The notes beneath the pieces were generated by a model. It had not been told where the DNA came from. It was given only the letters and a program-made list of their open reading frames with translations, and did no database searches. Positions 45,187 to 54,329 of a stretch of DNA of 64,000 bases are shown here, one piece after another. The translations under genes were made by a program, and so were the position numbers. Each line of letters begins with the position of its first letter. Within the stretch, counting starts at the first letter, position 1. Source of the DNA: an uncultured Caulobacterales bacterium (GTDB lineage Bacteria; Pseudomonadota; Alphaproteobacteria; Caulobacterales; Caulobacteraceae); contig CAIMFV010000032.1 of assembly GCA_903840435.1 (NCBI GenBank), positions 62,001 to 126,000 on the forward strand, written 5' to 3'.

Positions 45187-46029
45187 ATGGCCGTCATGCG
45201 TCAGGTTATCACCTCTCTGCTCAGAGACGGGACCGATATGCTCGGCACCAAAAGCTTGGCGGTCAAAATCGCCGATGAGAGCATTGTCTCTGGCTCGTTG
45301 CTGACGGTGGAGAGCAATCATTTCTGCGTCCTGAAGTCACGGGGTGCGGTGTTAAATGTTTATGAAACCGGACAGTACGCTTTGACGACGCCCGATAAGC
45401 CGCTGATCGGCTCTATCGCCCAAGGCTTTTTCGGCGGTTCGTCGCCTTGGGTGTTCGAAGTCATTTACATCAACCGTTCGAAACTCCTCGTGCGCAGCCA
45501 AGGCGTGGCGACCAGTGCAGAAATGGCCGAGATGGCCTATCAGGTTGACTACTATATCCATGTCGACACGAAAGAAGCCGCGCTCGACCTGATCACGCAC
45601 CTACCGTTCAATGGTTCGGAGATTAATACTCAAGAGGTGGCCGATTATGCTGGCCCCGCCATCGAGCAGGCGATCAACCAAATTGTCCAGGTCACCAAGA
45701 TGGAGGACATCAACGAGCACATCACCGAAATTCGGGAATCGGTGAAGGGCCATTTGACCGAGTTTCTGCGGACTTTTGGCATCATGTTGAATGACCTAAA
45801 GGTCCTGATCATGCCTAAGGATGAGCGCATGCGCGAGTTGATCTCGCTGCAAGCCATCGGCCTGACGCCGATCGAGGCGGTGCGCTACTATTTGGCTTTG
45901 CGCATGGCCGAAAAGGGCCTGGTCTCGGCTCCCAACGCTGCGGCAGGCCTACCCTTCAATATCGGGGGGCAAACCTCTGGCTTTTACGGCCTTGATCCAC
46001 AAACCGGTCTGACGGGAGAGAAGCCGTGA
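45187..46029 (+). CDS. SPFH domain-containing protein
   Basis: A 280-residue protein with an SPFH/band-7 fold: LAVKIADESIVSGSLLTVESN near the N-terminus, ETGQYALTTPD and the long helix QVADYAGPAIEQAINQIVQ-like segment, then VKGHLTEFLRTFGIMLNDLKVLIM. No signal peptide is seen; such soluble SPFH proteins associate with membranes or assemble. The last 40 residues are Gly/Pro-rich (FNIGGQTSGFYGL). AAAGGA stands before ATG 45187. The stop overlaps the next gene by 4 bases (GTGA), so the pair is coupled. Function in bacteria is unclear; members similar to YdjI-type SPFH proteins may help in membrane organisation. Confidence 0.8.
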   Translation: MAVMRQVITSLLRDGTDMLGTKSLAVKIADESIVSGSLLTVESNHFCVLKSRGAVLNVYETGQYALTTPDKPLIGSIAQGFFGGSSPWVFEVIYINRSKLLVRSQGVATSAEMAEMAYQVDYYIHVDTKEAALDLITHLPFNGSEINTQEVADYAGPAIEQAINQIVQVTKMEDINEHITEIRESVKGHLTEFLRTFGIMLNDLKVLIMPKDERMRELISLQAIGLTPIEAVRYYLALRMAEKGLVSAPNAAAGLPFNIGGQTSGFYGLDPQTGLTGEKP

Positions 46030-46565
46030 CCAGCGCTTTCTACGAAGCCGGAACGCTCCGGCAAATCGCCAATACCTTGTTGCTAGGCTGGGGCTACAAC
46101 TTCTACCGGCTGGAAAACCAATTGCGCGCCGACGACCAGATGGTCTGCGCGAAGGCGGCATGGATTTTGGGCGAGGCGGCAAAAGCCATCAGTGACGCGG
46201 AGACCACCTATCGCCGCGTGGCGCTTGCGCCACCCACCCGTGCCAAACCCTTCCCTGACGCCGACGCGCTCGCCAAGGCCCAAACCTTAGAACGGCTCGT
46301 CGCTTCCGTCGTCGCCTTGGCTTCCCGCTTGCACAGCCTGCCAACGCCGGAGCAGGACCTGATGACCTTGCGGTTCCGCCAGGAGGAGGACACGCTCGCC
46401 CGCCTTGTCGTCTCCGATGAAACCTTGGTTGGCCAGGCGGAAATATTGCGTCAGGCAGTCGCGGGTGCCTCCGCAGAAACCCTGCTGGCAAAACTTTCCC
46501 ACCTCGAAGCGGGCCTCATCGGGTTGCAAGACACCTTGCGGACCCGGCAAGGCCTGTTGATGTGA
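46026..46565 (+). CDS. Hypothetical helical protein coupled to the SPFH gene
   Basis: A 179-residue protein I do not recognise. It begins with the aromatic segment GWGYNFYRLENQLRADDQ and is otherwise predicted as helices rich in Ala, Leu and Glu, with coiled-coil-like heptads in the last 60 residues (TLLAKLSHLEAGLIGLQDTL). No signal or membrane segment is visible. It starts with GTG overlapping the SPFH stop by 4 bases, which is the strongest hint: it is probably an obligate partner of the SPFH protein. It converges on a nitroreductase, with a short repeat in the 41-base gap. Confidence 0.68.
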   Translation: MTSAFYEAGTLRQIANTLLLGWGYNFYRLENQLRADDQMVCAKAAWILGEAAKAISDAETTYRRVALAPPTRAKPFPDADALAKAQTLERLVASVVALASRLHSLPTPEQDLMTLRFRQEEDTLARLVVSDETLVGQAEILRQAVAGASAETLLAKLSHLEAGLIGLQDTLRTRQGLLM

Positions 46566-46571
46566 GACTAA

Positions 46572-46594
46572 GGTCCTGCGCGATATCGAGGGCG
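46572..46594. repeat. Short dispersed repeat, copy 2
   Basis: Same 23-base element as at 44285 with a G for A in the middle (22 of 23 identical). Again it lies between a plus-strand stop (7 bases away) and a minus-strand stop (13 bases away). Confidence 0.6.
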
Positions 46595-46606
46595 CGGGCT
46601 TTGGGA

Positions 46607-47275
46607 CTAGGCCTCTTCAAAGCCGAGGAAGGTCGCCTGGTCGTCCAAGGGAACCCGTTCCCGTTGAAAGCCATTGACGGGGTTGGTCTCATCGCGCCAG
46701 CCGATGGCAAGGCCGCAGAACAGCATGGTGTCGTCCGAGAGGCCGAGGTGGGCTTTGATGGTTCGACCATAATTGCCCATATATTCTTGCGGGCAGGTGT
46801 CGAGCCCTTCGCCACGGGCCAGGAGCATCAGGGTTTGCAGCCACATGCCGACATCCGACCACTGGGCTTCCTTCATGAATTTTGGAAAGTGGCAGAGGAG
46901 GAGCACAGGCGCACCAAAGGACATGAGATTGGCCTGGACGAAGGCGTCGCGTTGGTCCTTCGCGTCTCGCGCCACCTGCATGGCGCCATACATGGCCGCG
47001 CCGACCGCCCGCAGACGCGCCTGATATTTTTCGTGCTTACCGGGCGCTGCCCAATCATATTCAGCCGGGTCGTCGGGCTGGCTAGCGAGCAGGGTTTCCT
47101 GCAAGGCCCTCAACGGCGCCCCGGTCAGGACGGTCGCTTCCCAAGGCTGATAATTGCAACCCGACGGCGCCATGCGGGCCGCATCCAGAAGACGTCGAAC
47201 CGTCGCCAAAGGCACCGGCCGGTCCAAATAGGCCCGCACAGAACGACGTGTCGCGACGGCGTCAGCAATATTCAT
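46607..47275 (-). CDS. Nitroreductase family protein
   Basis: An FMN-dependent NAD(P)H oxidoreductase of 222 residues. It begins with the family pattern IADAVATRRSVRAYLDRPVP, has MAPSGCNYQPWEATVLTG near residues 36-52 (flavin contact) and FCGLAIGWRDETNPVN before the C-terminus, all typical of the group that includes nitrobenzoate reductases. No signal peptide. ATG at 47275. It differs clearly from the nitroreductase at 14481 and is not a recent duplicate. It stands alone between the SPFH pair and yghU; the substrate cannot be told. Confidence 0.88.
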   Translation of the reverse strand: MNIADAVATRRSVRAYLDRPVPLATVRRLLDAARMAPSGCNYQPWEATVLTGAPLRALQETLLASQPDDPAEYDWAAPGKHEKYQARLRAVGAAMYGAMQVARDAKDQRDAFVQANLMSFGAPVLLLCHFPKFMKEAQWSDVGMWLQTLMLLARGEGLDTCPQEYMGNYGRTIKAHLGLSDDTMLFCGLAIGWRDETNPVNGFQRERVPLDDQATFLGFEEA

Positions 47276-47427
47276 CTTTGAACCTCAACAGGGACGAAGG
47301 GGGGCGGTAGGGTAGGGAGCAGCCGTATCGCGCGCGCTTTTGAGCCTAGGGATTTCAATTAGATTGGCCTTCAGGTCAACGCCTTTCGGCGTCAGAGTGG
47401 CGGGTAAACTCTACGCCTACGTCGGGG

Positions 47428-48303
47428 TTAGCTGCCCGCCTCCAGCTTGTCCTGGGTCTTGGTGTCAAAATCGCTGGCGTCATGACGTTCGCGCAGTTGC
47501 TCGGCAGGATCGCCAAAGGCCTTGTTCACCATCCGACCGCGTTTCACCGCAGGACGGGCGAGGATGGCGTCAGCCCACCGCTGAACATGGGTGTAGTCCT
47601 GCACGCTCAAGAACTCTGCTGCGCCATAGGCAAGGCCCTTCGCCACCGCGCCGTACCAGGGGAAGATAGCGATGTCGGCGAGACTATAGGTATCGCCTGC
47701 CAAATATTCATGGTCGGCCAATTGGCGATCCAGCACGTCGAGTTGGCGCTTCACCTCCATGGCGAAGCGGTCGATGGCGTATTCGATCTTGATCGGGGCG
47801 TAAGCATAGAAATGTCCAAAGCCACCGCCGAGATAGGGGGCGCTGCCCATTTGCCAAAAGAGCCAGTTGAGCGTCTCGGTCCGGCCGGCCCGGTCCTGCG
47901 GCAAGAACGCGCCAAATTTTTCAGCCAGATAAAGCAGGATCGAGCCGGACTCAAATATGCGGACGGGGGTGGGCTCGCTGCGGTCCAACAGAGCCGGGAT
48001 CTTCGAGTTTGGATTGATCTCGACAAAGCCAGAGCCGAACTGATCGCCAGCGCCAATATTGATCAGCCAGGCGTCGTATTCAGCGCCGGAATGTCCAAGC
48101 GCCAATAACTCCTCCAACATGATCGTGACCTTCACCCCATTGGGTGTGCCCAGCGAATAGAGCTGCAAGGGATGCTTACCCACCGGCAGAACCTTGTCAT
48201 GGGTGGCGCCAGCTATAGGGCGGTTAATATTGGCGAAGTTGCCGCCATTGGGCTTATTCCAGGTCCAGACCTTGGGCGGGACATAGTCGGCTGCGTCAGT
48301 CAT
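47428..48303 (-). CDS. yghU: Glutathione-dependent disulfide-bond oxidoreductase
   Basis: A glutathione S-transferase-fold enzyme of 291 residues. The YghU signature is strong: YVPPKVWTWNKPNGGNFANINRP at the N-terminus, then KHPLQLYSLGTPNGVKVTIMLEE where the family binds two glutathiones, and INPNSKIPALLD at the usual cis-Pro. YghU reduces disulfides and organic hydroperoxides with GSH in the cytoplasm. ATG at 48303. It follows, at a distance of 177 bases, the NAD-dependent epimerase gene on the same strand. No odd features. Confidence 0.94.
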   Translation of the reverse strand: MTDAADYVPPKVWTWNKPNGGNFANINRPIAGATHDKVLPVGKHPLQLYSLGTPNGVKVTIMLEELLALGHSGAEYDAWLINIGAGDQFGSGFVEINPNSKIPALLDRSEPTPVRIFESGSILLYLAEKFGAFLPQDRAGRTETLNWLFWQMGSAPYLGGGFGHFYAYAPIKIEYAIDRFAMEVKRQLDVLDRQLADHEYLAGDTYSLADIAIFPWYGAVAKGLAYGAAEFLSVQDYTHVQRWADAILARPAVKRGRMVNKAFGDPAEQLRERHDASDFDTKTQDKLEAGS

Positions 48304-48479
48304 GGAAGTCTCCTGAACGGTTATTCGCGACCTGGGATGGCCAGAAATTCAGACGGATTGGCGGGCATTGAGGCTTGCCAAGCCTTGCAGGCGGGTTTTG
48401 ATGAGGTCCATGTAAGGCGACCCAAGCGCTTCTAAAAGGGAGGGGCGCAAACTGAAGCCACTCAGAGCCCCGCCGCACC

Positions 48480-49328
48480 TCATTCCTGATCCCGCCAGCT
48501 GTGCTTAGGTTCATAGCCGATAAGCTTGGTTGCCGCTTCTGAAGATAACATGGATTGAAATTCGCCCAGTCCGCTCCGGATCGGCGTGGTCGGGAAATGT
48601 TCCGCCATCAGCGCTGCCGACGGCGTTTTCATGATCGTGTCCGCCGCGGCGATGATCAGCCTGTGGTGGCCCGTCGGCGCGGTCTCCAGCGCCTGACGGC
48701 AGGCTTGGGCGCAGTCGCGGGCGTCGACATAGCCCCACACATTGAATCGGCGCAGCGCCGTGCGGGCTTGCACCTGGGACAAGACCTTATAGTCGTCGCC
48801 CGAATAGACGTTGGAAAAGCGCAAGGATGTGATTGAGAGCGTCGGGTCCCAGCGGACAAAATTGTCGGCCATGGTCTCACCCAGCGCTTTCGAGAGCGCA
48901 TAGGACCAGTTTGGTCGCACCGGGTGGGTTTCATCAAGCGGCGCAAATTCAGGCGGCGTTTCAAAGGGAAGGCCAAGCACCGTTTCACTCGACGCCCAGA
49001 CGAGCCGCTTGATCCCCAGCCTTTGGCAGGCGGAAAAGACATTATAGGTCGAAAGAGTGTTGTTCTCGAAGGCTCTATGGTCCGTCGATAGGCCGGGCGC
49101 GGGTATGCCGGCCAGATGCAGCACGGCGTCGGGCACGCCGCCGACGGTGTCAATGCCGGAAAATGCGCCCATGACCTCGCCGAAATTAGCGCAATCCACC
49201 GGCAGAGTACGCGCTCCATCGGGCGAGGGTTTAATATCGAGATTGACGAGCTTATGCCCCGCCGCTTTGAGCGCTGTGATGGCCTCTCGCCCAACCTTGC
49301 CAGAGCCTCCGGTGACGATGATCCGCAT
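48480..49328 (-). CDS. NAD(P)-dependent epimerase/dehydrogenase (extended SDR)
   Basis: A protein of 282 residues with the extended SDR fold. The coenzyme motif is VTGGSGKVG (residues 5-13), VLHLAG near 70 and the Tyr-Lys active site in YALSKALGE about residue 145. SSETVLGLPFETPPEF and RPNWSYALSK resemble uronate dehydrogenase-like members that act on sugars or sugar acids. It runs in the same direction as the thiolase that precedes it by 30 bases, so it may belong with the lipid genes. A more exact function is not possible from sequence. Confidence 0.82.
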   Translation of the reverse strand: MRIIVTGGSGKVGREAITALKAAGHKLVNLDIKPSPDGARTLPVDCANFGEVMGAFSGIDTVGGVPDAVLHLAGIPAPGLSTDHRAFENNTLSTYNVFSACQRLGIKRLVWASSETVLGLPFETPPEFAPLDETHPVRPNWSYALSKALGETMADNFVRWDPTLSITSLRFSNVYSGDDYKVLSQVQARTALRRFNVWGYVDARDCAQACRQALETAPTGHHRLIIAAADTIMKTPSAALMAEHFPTTPIRSGLGEFQSMLSSEAATKLIGYEPKHSWRDQE

Positions 49329-49358
49329 ACGGCGTTCCTTCTAAGAGGCGGTTTTCGC

Positions 49359-50567
49359 TTAAGCCTCGTGCAGTCCGACAATGGCGATGGCGCTGACATT
49401 TTGGATCGGCGATCCGCCAAGATTATGGGACAGGGCTAAAGCGGGCGGCGTTTGGCGCTGTCGGGGGCCAGCACGGCCGAGCAGTTGCAGGTAGTTCTCA
49501 TAGATCATCCGCAGGCCGGACGCGCCGATGGGATGGCCGAAGCACTTGAGGCCGCCATCGATCTGGCAGGGGACCCGCCCGTCAGCGTCGAAAAAGCCGT
49601 CGAGCACGTCCTTGTAACCCTCGCCCTCCTTGGAGATAAAGAGGTCCTCCATGGTGACTAACTCGGTGATCGAGAAACAGTCATGGACCTCCATCAGGCT
49701 GATTTGCTCGCGAGGATTGTCAACGCCTGCCTCGTGATAGGCCTTGGCCGCCGCGACGCGGGTGGTGTGGAAGTAGGCGCCGTCCCAGCCGCCTGCCTGT
49801 TGCAGTTCCCAGCCGTTTGACGCGGCAATCTGCAAGGCCTTCACCGTGACGAGGTCAGTCTTGCCAAGGGCGCGGGCGATTTCGGGCGTGGTGACGATGG
49901 CACAGGCCGCGCCGTCCGACACGCCACAGCAGTCAAAAAGCCCCAAGGGTTCGGCGATCATCGGCGCGTTCAGAACCGTGTCCATATCGACGGCTTTTTG
50001 CAGGTGGGCCTTGGGATTCTTGGCCCCATTGGCGTGGCTTTTCACCGAGACATGGGCGATGGCGCGCTTGAGTTCTTCCTTGGACACCCCATGCTTGGCG
50101 CGATAGGCGGCTGCCAGTTGGGCGAAGTTCCCGGGCGCCGAGCCGGTGACGCCGATCATGTCATAGGTGGTGCCGCGCGAGCGCACCGGCAGACCGCCAT
50201 AGCCAGTGTCTTTCAGCTTTTCACAGCCGAGCGCCAGGGCGATGTCAGCCGCGCCGGACGCCACCGCATAGACCGCGCCGCGAAAGGCTTCGGTTCCAGA
50301 GGCGCAATAGTTTTCGACCTTGGTGACACCGATATTGGGCAGGCGCAGCGCCATGGACAAAGGAATACCCGAGGGGCCAATATTGACCGCGTCAAAGGCG
50401 ACGGCCAACCAGGCGGCATCGATTTGGCTGACATCGATGCCTGCATCGCTTTGTGCTTCGGTGAAGGCCTCGACCATCAGTTGGTCGGCATCCATGTCCC
50501 AGCGCTCGCCAAACTTGGCGCACCCCATGCCAAGAATGGCGACCTTGTCCTTAATGCCCTTGGCCAT
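49359..50567 (-). CDS. Acetyl-CoA acetyltransferase / SCP2-type thiolase
   Basis: A 402-residue thiolase-like protein of the SCP-x/lipid-transfer type. The nucleophilic cysteine is Cys88 in VENYCASGTEAF; the C-terminal part has VHDCFSITELV and CFGHPIGASGLRM, the latter with the general-base His. This group works with DUF35/OB-fold proteins on acyl-CoA of sterol or terpenoid side chains, and here such a partner gene lies directly upstream, joined by TGATG (one-base overlap). ATG at 50567 is chosen for that reason rather than a longer frame to 50696. Real substrate unknown. Confidence 0.88.
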   Translation of the reverse strand: MAKGIKDKVAILGMGCAKFGERWDMDADQLMVEAFTEAQSDAGIDVSQIDAAWLAVAFDAVNIGPSGIPLSMALRLPNIGVTKVENYCASGTEAFRGAVYAVASGAADIALALGCEKLKDTGYGGLPVRSRGTTYDMIGVTGSAPGNFAQLAAAYRAKHGVSKEELKRAIAHVSVKSHANGAKNPKAHLQKAVDMDTVLNAPMIAEPLGLFDCCGVSDGAACAIVTTPEIARALGKTDLVTVKALQIAASNGWELQQAGGWDGAYFHTTRVAAAKAYHEAGVDNPREQISLMEVHDCFSITELVTMEDLFISKEGEGYKDVLDGFFDADGRVPCQIDGGLKCFGHPIGASGLRMIYENYLQLLGRAGPRQRQTPPALALSHNLGGSPIQNVSAIAIVGLHEA

Positions 50568-52015
50568 CACGCTTCTCCTTCGCGAACCGGCGCGGCTTTC
50601 CAGAAATATTTGGTGAAGTCGCGCATCTCGTCCAGCGTCTTGATGCGAAAGACCATGCGCATCTCGCGCCCGACCTCGATGTCCTCCGATGCGCAATCGG
50701 CGAATTCCGCCACCAAGCGTCCGCCGCCGTCAAAATCGATGGCGCCGTAATAGACCGGGGGATCGGGCGAATAGCTGAGGGAGTCGGCCGTATAGGTAAC
50801 GATTTTCGCCCGGCGCTCCGCCAGCGGATAGTCTTCTTGCGTGCCCTGGGCGCGGGCATTGGGATTGACGCCGATATCTGACTTCGGAAACTGCACGGTT
50901 CCGGTCTTAGCACATCGGCCACCGACCAGGCCGAGCACCGCCTTTCGATTTCGATAAAGCGTTGTTCCGGGCTGCTTCTGGTCCATTTCGGCGCGCATGC
51001 CCCGTTCCAAGTCCAAAAGCCCCCGGTGAAACAGGAAGCGAAGATAGTTGTCGGTCTTTTGCGACCGCGCCATGTGGCCCGCGACGCCAAGCCGCTTTGG
51101 CGGGTGCAAGATGGCGTCGGTGGTTTCGAACACAAGGATGTCGGCACCTTGGCCAAAGCCCGCGAGGAGGATTTTCTGCTTGGGCTTTGCTTTTTCCAGC
51201 GCTGCGGCCAGCCCCAAGAGCGGATGTGCAGCCCCTGTATCGCCAACCTCAGCACTGAAGGTGTCCGCCACGGCTTCAGGTCGAATGCCAGCCTGTTTGG
51301 CGAGGCTTTCGGGGACGCCGCGCACGGTTATGGAAATGACCGCCACGTCGATGTCAGCGCCGGTCAGGTTGAACCGCGCCAAAGCGTCCTTGATCGCGCC
51401 GCCGAAAAGCTTGGTGTGGCCCTCCTCCCGGATCCATCGGCTTTCCCAGCCATAGTCGAAACGCGCGCCTGAACTGCGGAAGTGATCGACGAAATCGGTG
51501 GTGACGCTGTGGGTTCCGATCAGCCTTGCGATCACCTCGCCTTGCCCGACGAGAATTGCGGCGGCGGCGTCGCCCTGGGCAAGTTCGGCTTCCGAGGCCG
51601 GGCGCGCTTTTCGCAAGTCTGAACCGATCACCATATGGGGCCCTTGACCGCTCAGGGCTATGACGAGGGCCGAGGTCGCGCATCTTTGGCTACCGGTTTG
51701 GTCGCTGGCAAAGACGGGGTCAGGCAGGTTGAGCGCTTCCTTGACCACGCCCGCATTCAGGCGGTCGGCAAAGGGCAGGGTGGTCGAGGCCAGCGTGAGC
51801 CCCGCGACGGTGCTGCGGTCCGTGTCAGCGAAGAGATCGCGCGCCGCCTCGACGGCCATGGTTATGGCGTCCTCGTCCCAGTTCGCCGTGGCGCGCTCGC
51901 CCTTGGCCGCGCCCTTCAGGCCGGGAGCGAACCAGGCATTGGCGGCGAACACTGCGCTGCGTTGTAATCGTCGGAACGGGATATAGGCGCCAAAGGCAAG
52001 AATCCCGGTTTGCAT
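50567..52015 (-). CDS. HMG-CoA synthase-like / DUF35 OB-fold fusion protein
   Basis: A 482-residue fusion. The N-terminal ~310 residues have the thiolase-like fold of HMG-CoA synthases/KAS III with GILAFGAYIPFRRL and the putative catalytic Cys112 in GSQRCATSAL. The last ~150 residues (from about 330) are a DUF35 region with RAEMDQKQPGTT, a rudimentary Zn-ribbon GRCAKTGTVQFP in which only one of four usual cysteines remains, and an OB-fold with VYYGAIDFDGGGRLVAEFAD. DUF35 proteins bring acyl-CoA to SCP2-type thiolases, which matches the coupled downstream gene. ATG 52015 is divergent from the FadB-like gene across 181 bases. Confidence 0.84.
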   Translation of the reverse strand: MQTGILAFGAYIPFRRLQRSAVFAANAWFAPGLKGAAKGERATANWDEDAITMAVEAARDLFADTDRSTVAGLTLASTTLPFADRLNAGVVKEALNLPDPVFASDQTGSQRCATSALVIALSGQGPHMVIGSDLRKARPASEAELAQGDAAAAILVGQGEVIARLIGTHSVTTDFVDHFRSSGARFDYGWESRWIREEGHTKLFGGAIKDALARFNLTGADIDVAVISITVRGVPESLAKQAGIRPEAVADTFSAEVGDTGAAHPLLGLAAALEKAKPKQKILLAGFGQGADILVFETTDAILHPPKRLGVAGHMARSQKTDNYLRFLFHRGLLDLERGMRAEMDQKQPGTTLYRNRKAVLGLVGGRCAKTGTVQFPKSDIGVNPNARAQGTQEDYPLAERRAKIVTYTADSLSYSPDPPVYYGAIDFDGGGRLVAEFADCASEDIEVGREMRMVFRIKTLDEMRDFTKYFWKAAPVREGEA

Positions 52016-52196
52016 TGGCGCCCCTCCCTTAATCCGACACCCTTCTTGCCGAGGGCGAAACCCTCAAACCGGGCCCTATTGATCTTAGCCGCGAATGTAG
52101 GCGGTGGACTAGGGCCGACGCTGCGTCACGCTTGACCCCCTGTCGATTTGCAGTCGAAGGTTCGCTCGACAAAAGCGACGCGGCGAGGAGACCCCG

Positions 52197-54257
52197 ATGA
52201 CGGATATTGCTCATTTTACCGTCGAGGACGGGATCGGCGTATTGAAGATCGACAGTCCCCCCGTCAACGCCTTGGGGGTCAATGTCCGCAAAGGCTTGCA
52301 GGAGGGCTTTCGCCGATTTGCCGCCGATAGCACGGTGCAGGCGATTGTCCTGATCTGTGGCGGACGCACCTTTTTTGCGGGCGCCGATATTTCCGAATTC
52401 GGCAAGCCACCGCAGGGGCCTGGCTTGCAAGAGGTTTTTGATCTGATCGAGGCGGGCGCGAAGCCCGTCATTGCGGCGATCCACGGCACGGCGCTGGGGG
52501 GCGGCTATGAATTGGCTCTGATCTGCCACGCGCGCATCGCTGTGCCTTCGGCCAAGGTCGGCTTGCCAGAGGTCAATCTCGGCTTGCTGCCCGGCGCCGG
52601 TGGCACACAAAGGCTGCCGCGCATTGTTGGACCTGAACTCGCCCTTGATCTGATCACCAGCGGCCGACCTGTGGGCGCCAAACAGGCGCTGGCGATGGGG
52701 ATGGTTGACGCTTTGGCTGAGGAAGGCAGGCTGCGCGAGGATGCCATCGCGTTCGCTCGCAAGCTGATCGCGGAAGGACGACCGCTTCCCCGCGTGCGGG
52801 ATCGGCAGGACAAGGTGGAAGCTGCGCGCGGCAAGCCGGAGATTTTCTCAAAATTTCGCCAGCAACAGGCGCGCACCTTCCGAGGATTCAAAGCCCCGGA
52901 AAACATCATCAAGTGCATCGAGGCTGCCGTTGATCTCGATTTTGACGCCGGGATGAAGCGCGAAGCCGAACTCTTTCGTGAATTGGTCACCTCAACTGAG
53001 AGTGCCGCCCAGCGCTATGTCTTCTTTGGCGAGCGCGAAACCTCGAAAATCCCCGACATCGCGCCAGACACGCCCATCTTGCCCATCCGAACGGTCGGCG
53101 TGATCGGCGCGGGCACCATGGGCGGTGGCATTTCCATGAACTTCGTCAATGTCGGCATACCCGTAACCTTGGTCGAGATGAGCCAGGACGCCCTTGATCG
53201 CGGACTGGGGGTGATCCGCAAGAATTATGAGGCAAGCGCGCGACGGGGCAAAATGACTGCGGCCCAGGTCGATGAACGGATGGCCCTCATCACGCCATCG
53301 CTTGGTCTTGATGCCTTGGCCCATCTCGATCTGGTAATTGAGGCAGTCTATGAGAGCATGGACGTCAAAAAAGATGTGTTCGGTAAGGTAGACCAGATTG
53401 CGAGGCCGGGCGCTATTCTGGCGACAAACACCTCCTATTTAGACGTCAACGAAATTGCCGCCGCCACATCGCGACCGGAAAGCGTCATCGGCCTGCACTT
53501 TTTCTCTCCGGCCAATGTCATGCGCCTGCTTGAGGTGGTGCGTGGGGAAAAGACCGACACATCGGTGATTGCGACGGCGATGAAGCTTGCCAAAACCATC
53601 GGAAAGGTTCCGGTACTCGCGCGGGTCTGTCCTGGCTTTATCGCCAACCGTTTGATGACGCCGCGAGGCCGACAGGCGGAGGCTTTGGTTCTGCAAGGCC
53701 CAAGCCCCTATGACATTGACCGGGTTATGTATGACTATGGCTTCGCCGTCGGCCCGTTCCAAATGAGTGACATTGTTGGTCTCGACGTCATCGGGCGCGG
53801 CGCGACCGAACGCACTCTGCGTGGCGACTTTGTTGCGGCTGGTCGCTTGGGACAAAAGAAGAATGGCGGCTTCTACAATTATGATGAAAACCGCACGCCC
53901 TCGCCATCGCCAGAGGCGCTCGCGCTGATCGCTGATTTCGCCAAACACAAGGGTGTCGCGACCCTAGGGGCGCTGGCCGACGCCGACATCCTCGCCAGGC
54001 TCCTCTATCCGGTGGTCAATGAAGGGGCGAAAATCCTTGAAGAGGGCATCGCGCTGCGTGCGGTAGACATCGATATTGCCGCCATCATGGGCTATAATTG
54101 GCCAGTCTATCGCGGCGGTCCGATGTTTTGGGCCAATACGGTTGGATTGCCGAAAATCGTCGAAGGGCTTCGCAAACTCGAGGCCCGCGAAGGCCCAGCC
54201 TTCGCCCCCGCGGCCCTTCTTGTCCGCCTGGCGCATGAAGGCAAAGGTTTCGCCTAG
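52197..54257 (+). CDS. Bifunctional enoyl-CoA hydratase / 3-hydroxyacyl-CoA dehydrogenase
   Basis: A FadB/FadJ-like enzyme of 686 residues for two beta-oxidation steps. The crotonase domain (about 1-190) has both catalytic glutamates, Glu105 in GGGYELAL and Glu125 in LPEVNLGLLPGAGGTQRLPR. The NAD-binding domain has GVIGAGTMGGGI from residue 301 and the catalytic His in HFFSPANVMRLLEVV; the C-terminal domain ends with MGYNWPVYRGGPMFWA. It is shorter than E. coli FadB but of a length usual for this alphaproteobacterial group. GAGGAGA precedes ATG 52197. It is divergent from the thiolase set; together they make a nearly complete beta-oxidation cycle. Confidence 0.93.
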   Translation: MTDIAHFTVEDGIGVLKIDSPPVNALGVNVRKGLQEGFRRFAADSTVQAIVLICGGRTFFAGADISEFGKPPQGPGLQEVFDLIEAGAKPVIAAIHGTALGGGYELALICHARIAVPSAKVGLPEVNLGLLPGAGGTQRLPRIVGPELALDLITSGRPVGAKQALAMGMVDALAEEGRLREDAIAFARKLIAEGRPLPRVRDRQDKVEAARGKPEIFSKFRQQQARTFRGFKAPENIIKCIEAAVDLDFDAGMKREAELFRELVTSTESAAQRYVFFGERETSKIPDIAPDTPILPIRTVGVIGAGTMGGGISMNFVNVGIPVTLVEMSQDALDRGLGVIRKNYEASARRGKMTAAQVDERMALITPSLGLDALAHLDLVIEAVYESMDVKKDVFGKVDQIARPGAILATNTSYLDVNEIAAATSRPESVIGLHFFSPANVMRLLEVVRGEKTDTSVIATAMKLAKTIGKVPVLARVCPGFIANRLMTPRGRQAEALVLQGPSPYDIDRVMYDYGFAVGPFQMSDIVGLDVIGRGATERTLRGDFVAAGRLGQKKNGGFYNYDENRTPSPSPEALALIADFAKHKGVATLGALADADILARLLYPVVNEGAKILEEGIALRAVDIDIAAIMGYNWPVYRGGPMFWANTVGLPKIVEGLRKLEAREGPAFAPAALLVRLAHEGKGFA

Positions 54258-54329
54258 ATTTTGATCAGTCTTTTGCCTTCTTCCTGCATGCGGCGGCGGA
54301 GGAGACCAAGACCCTTGAGAGGCAATGGA

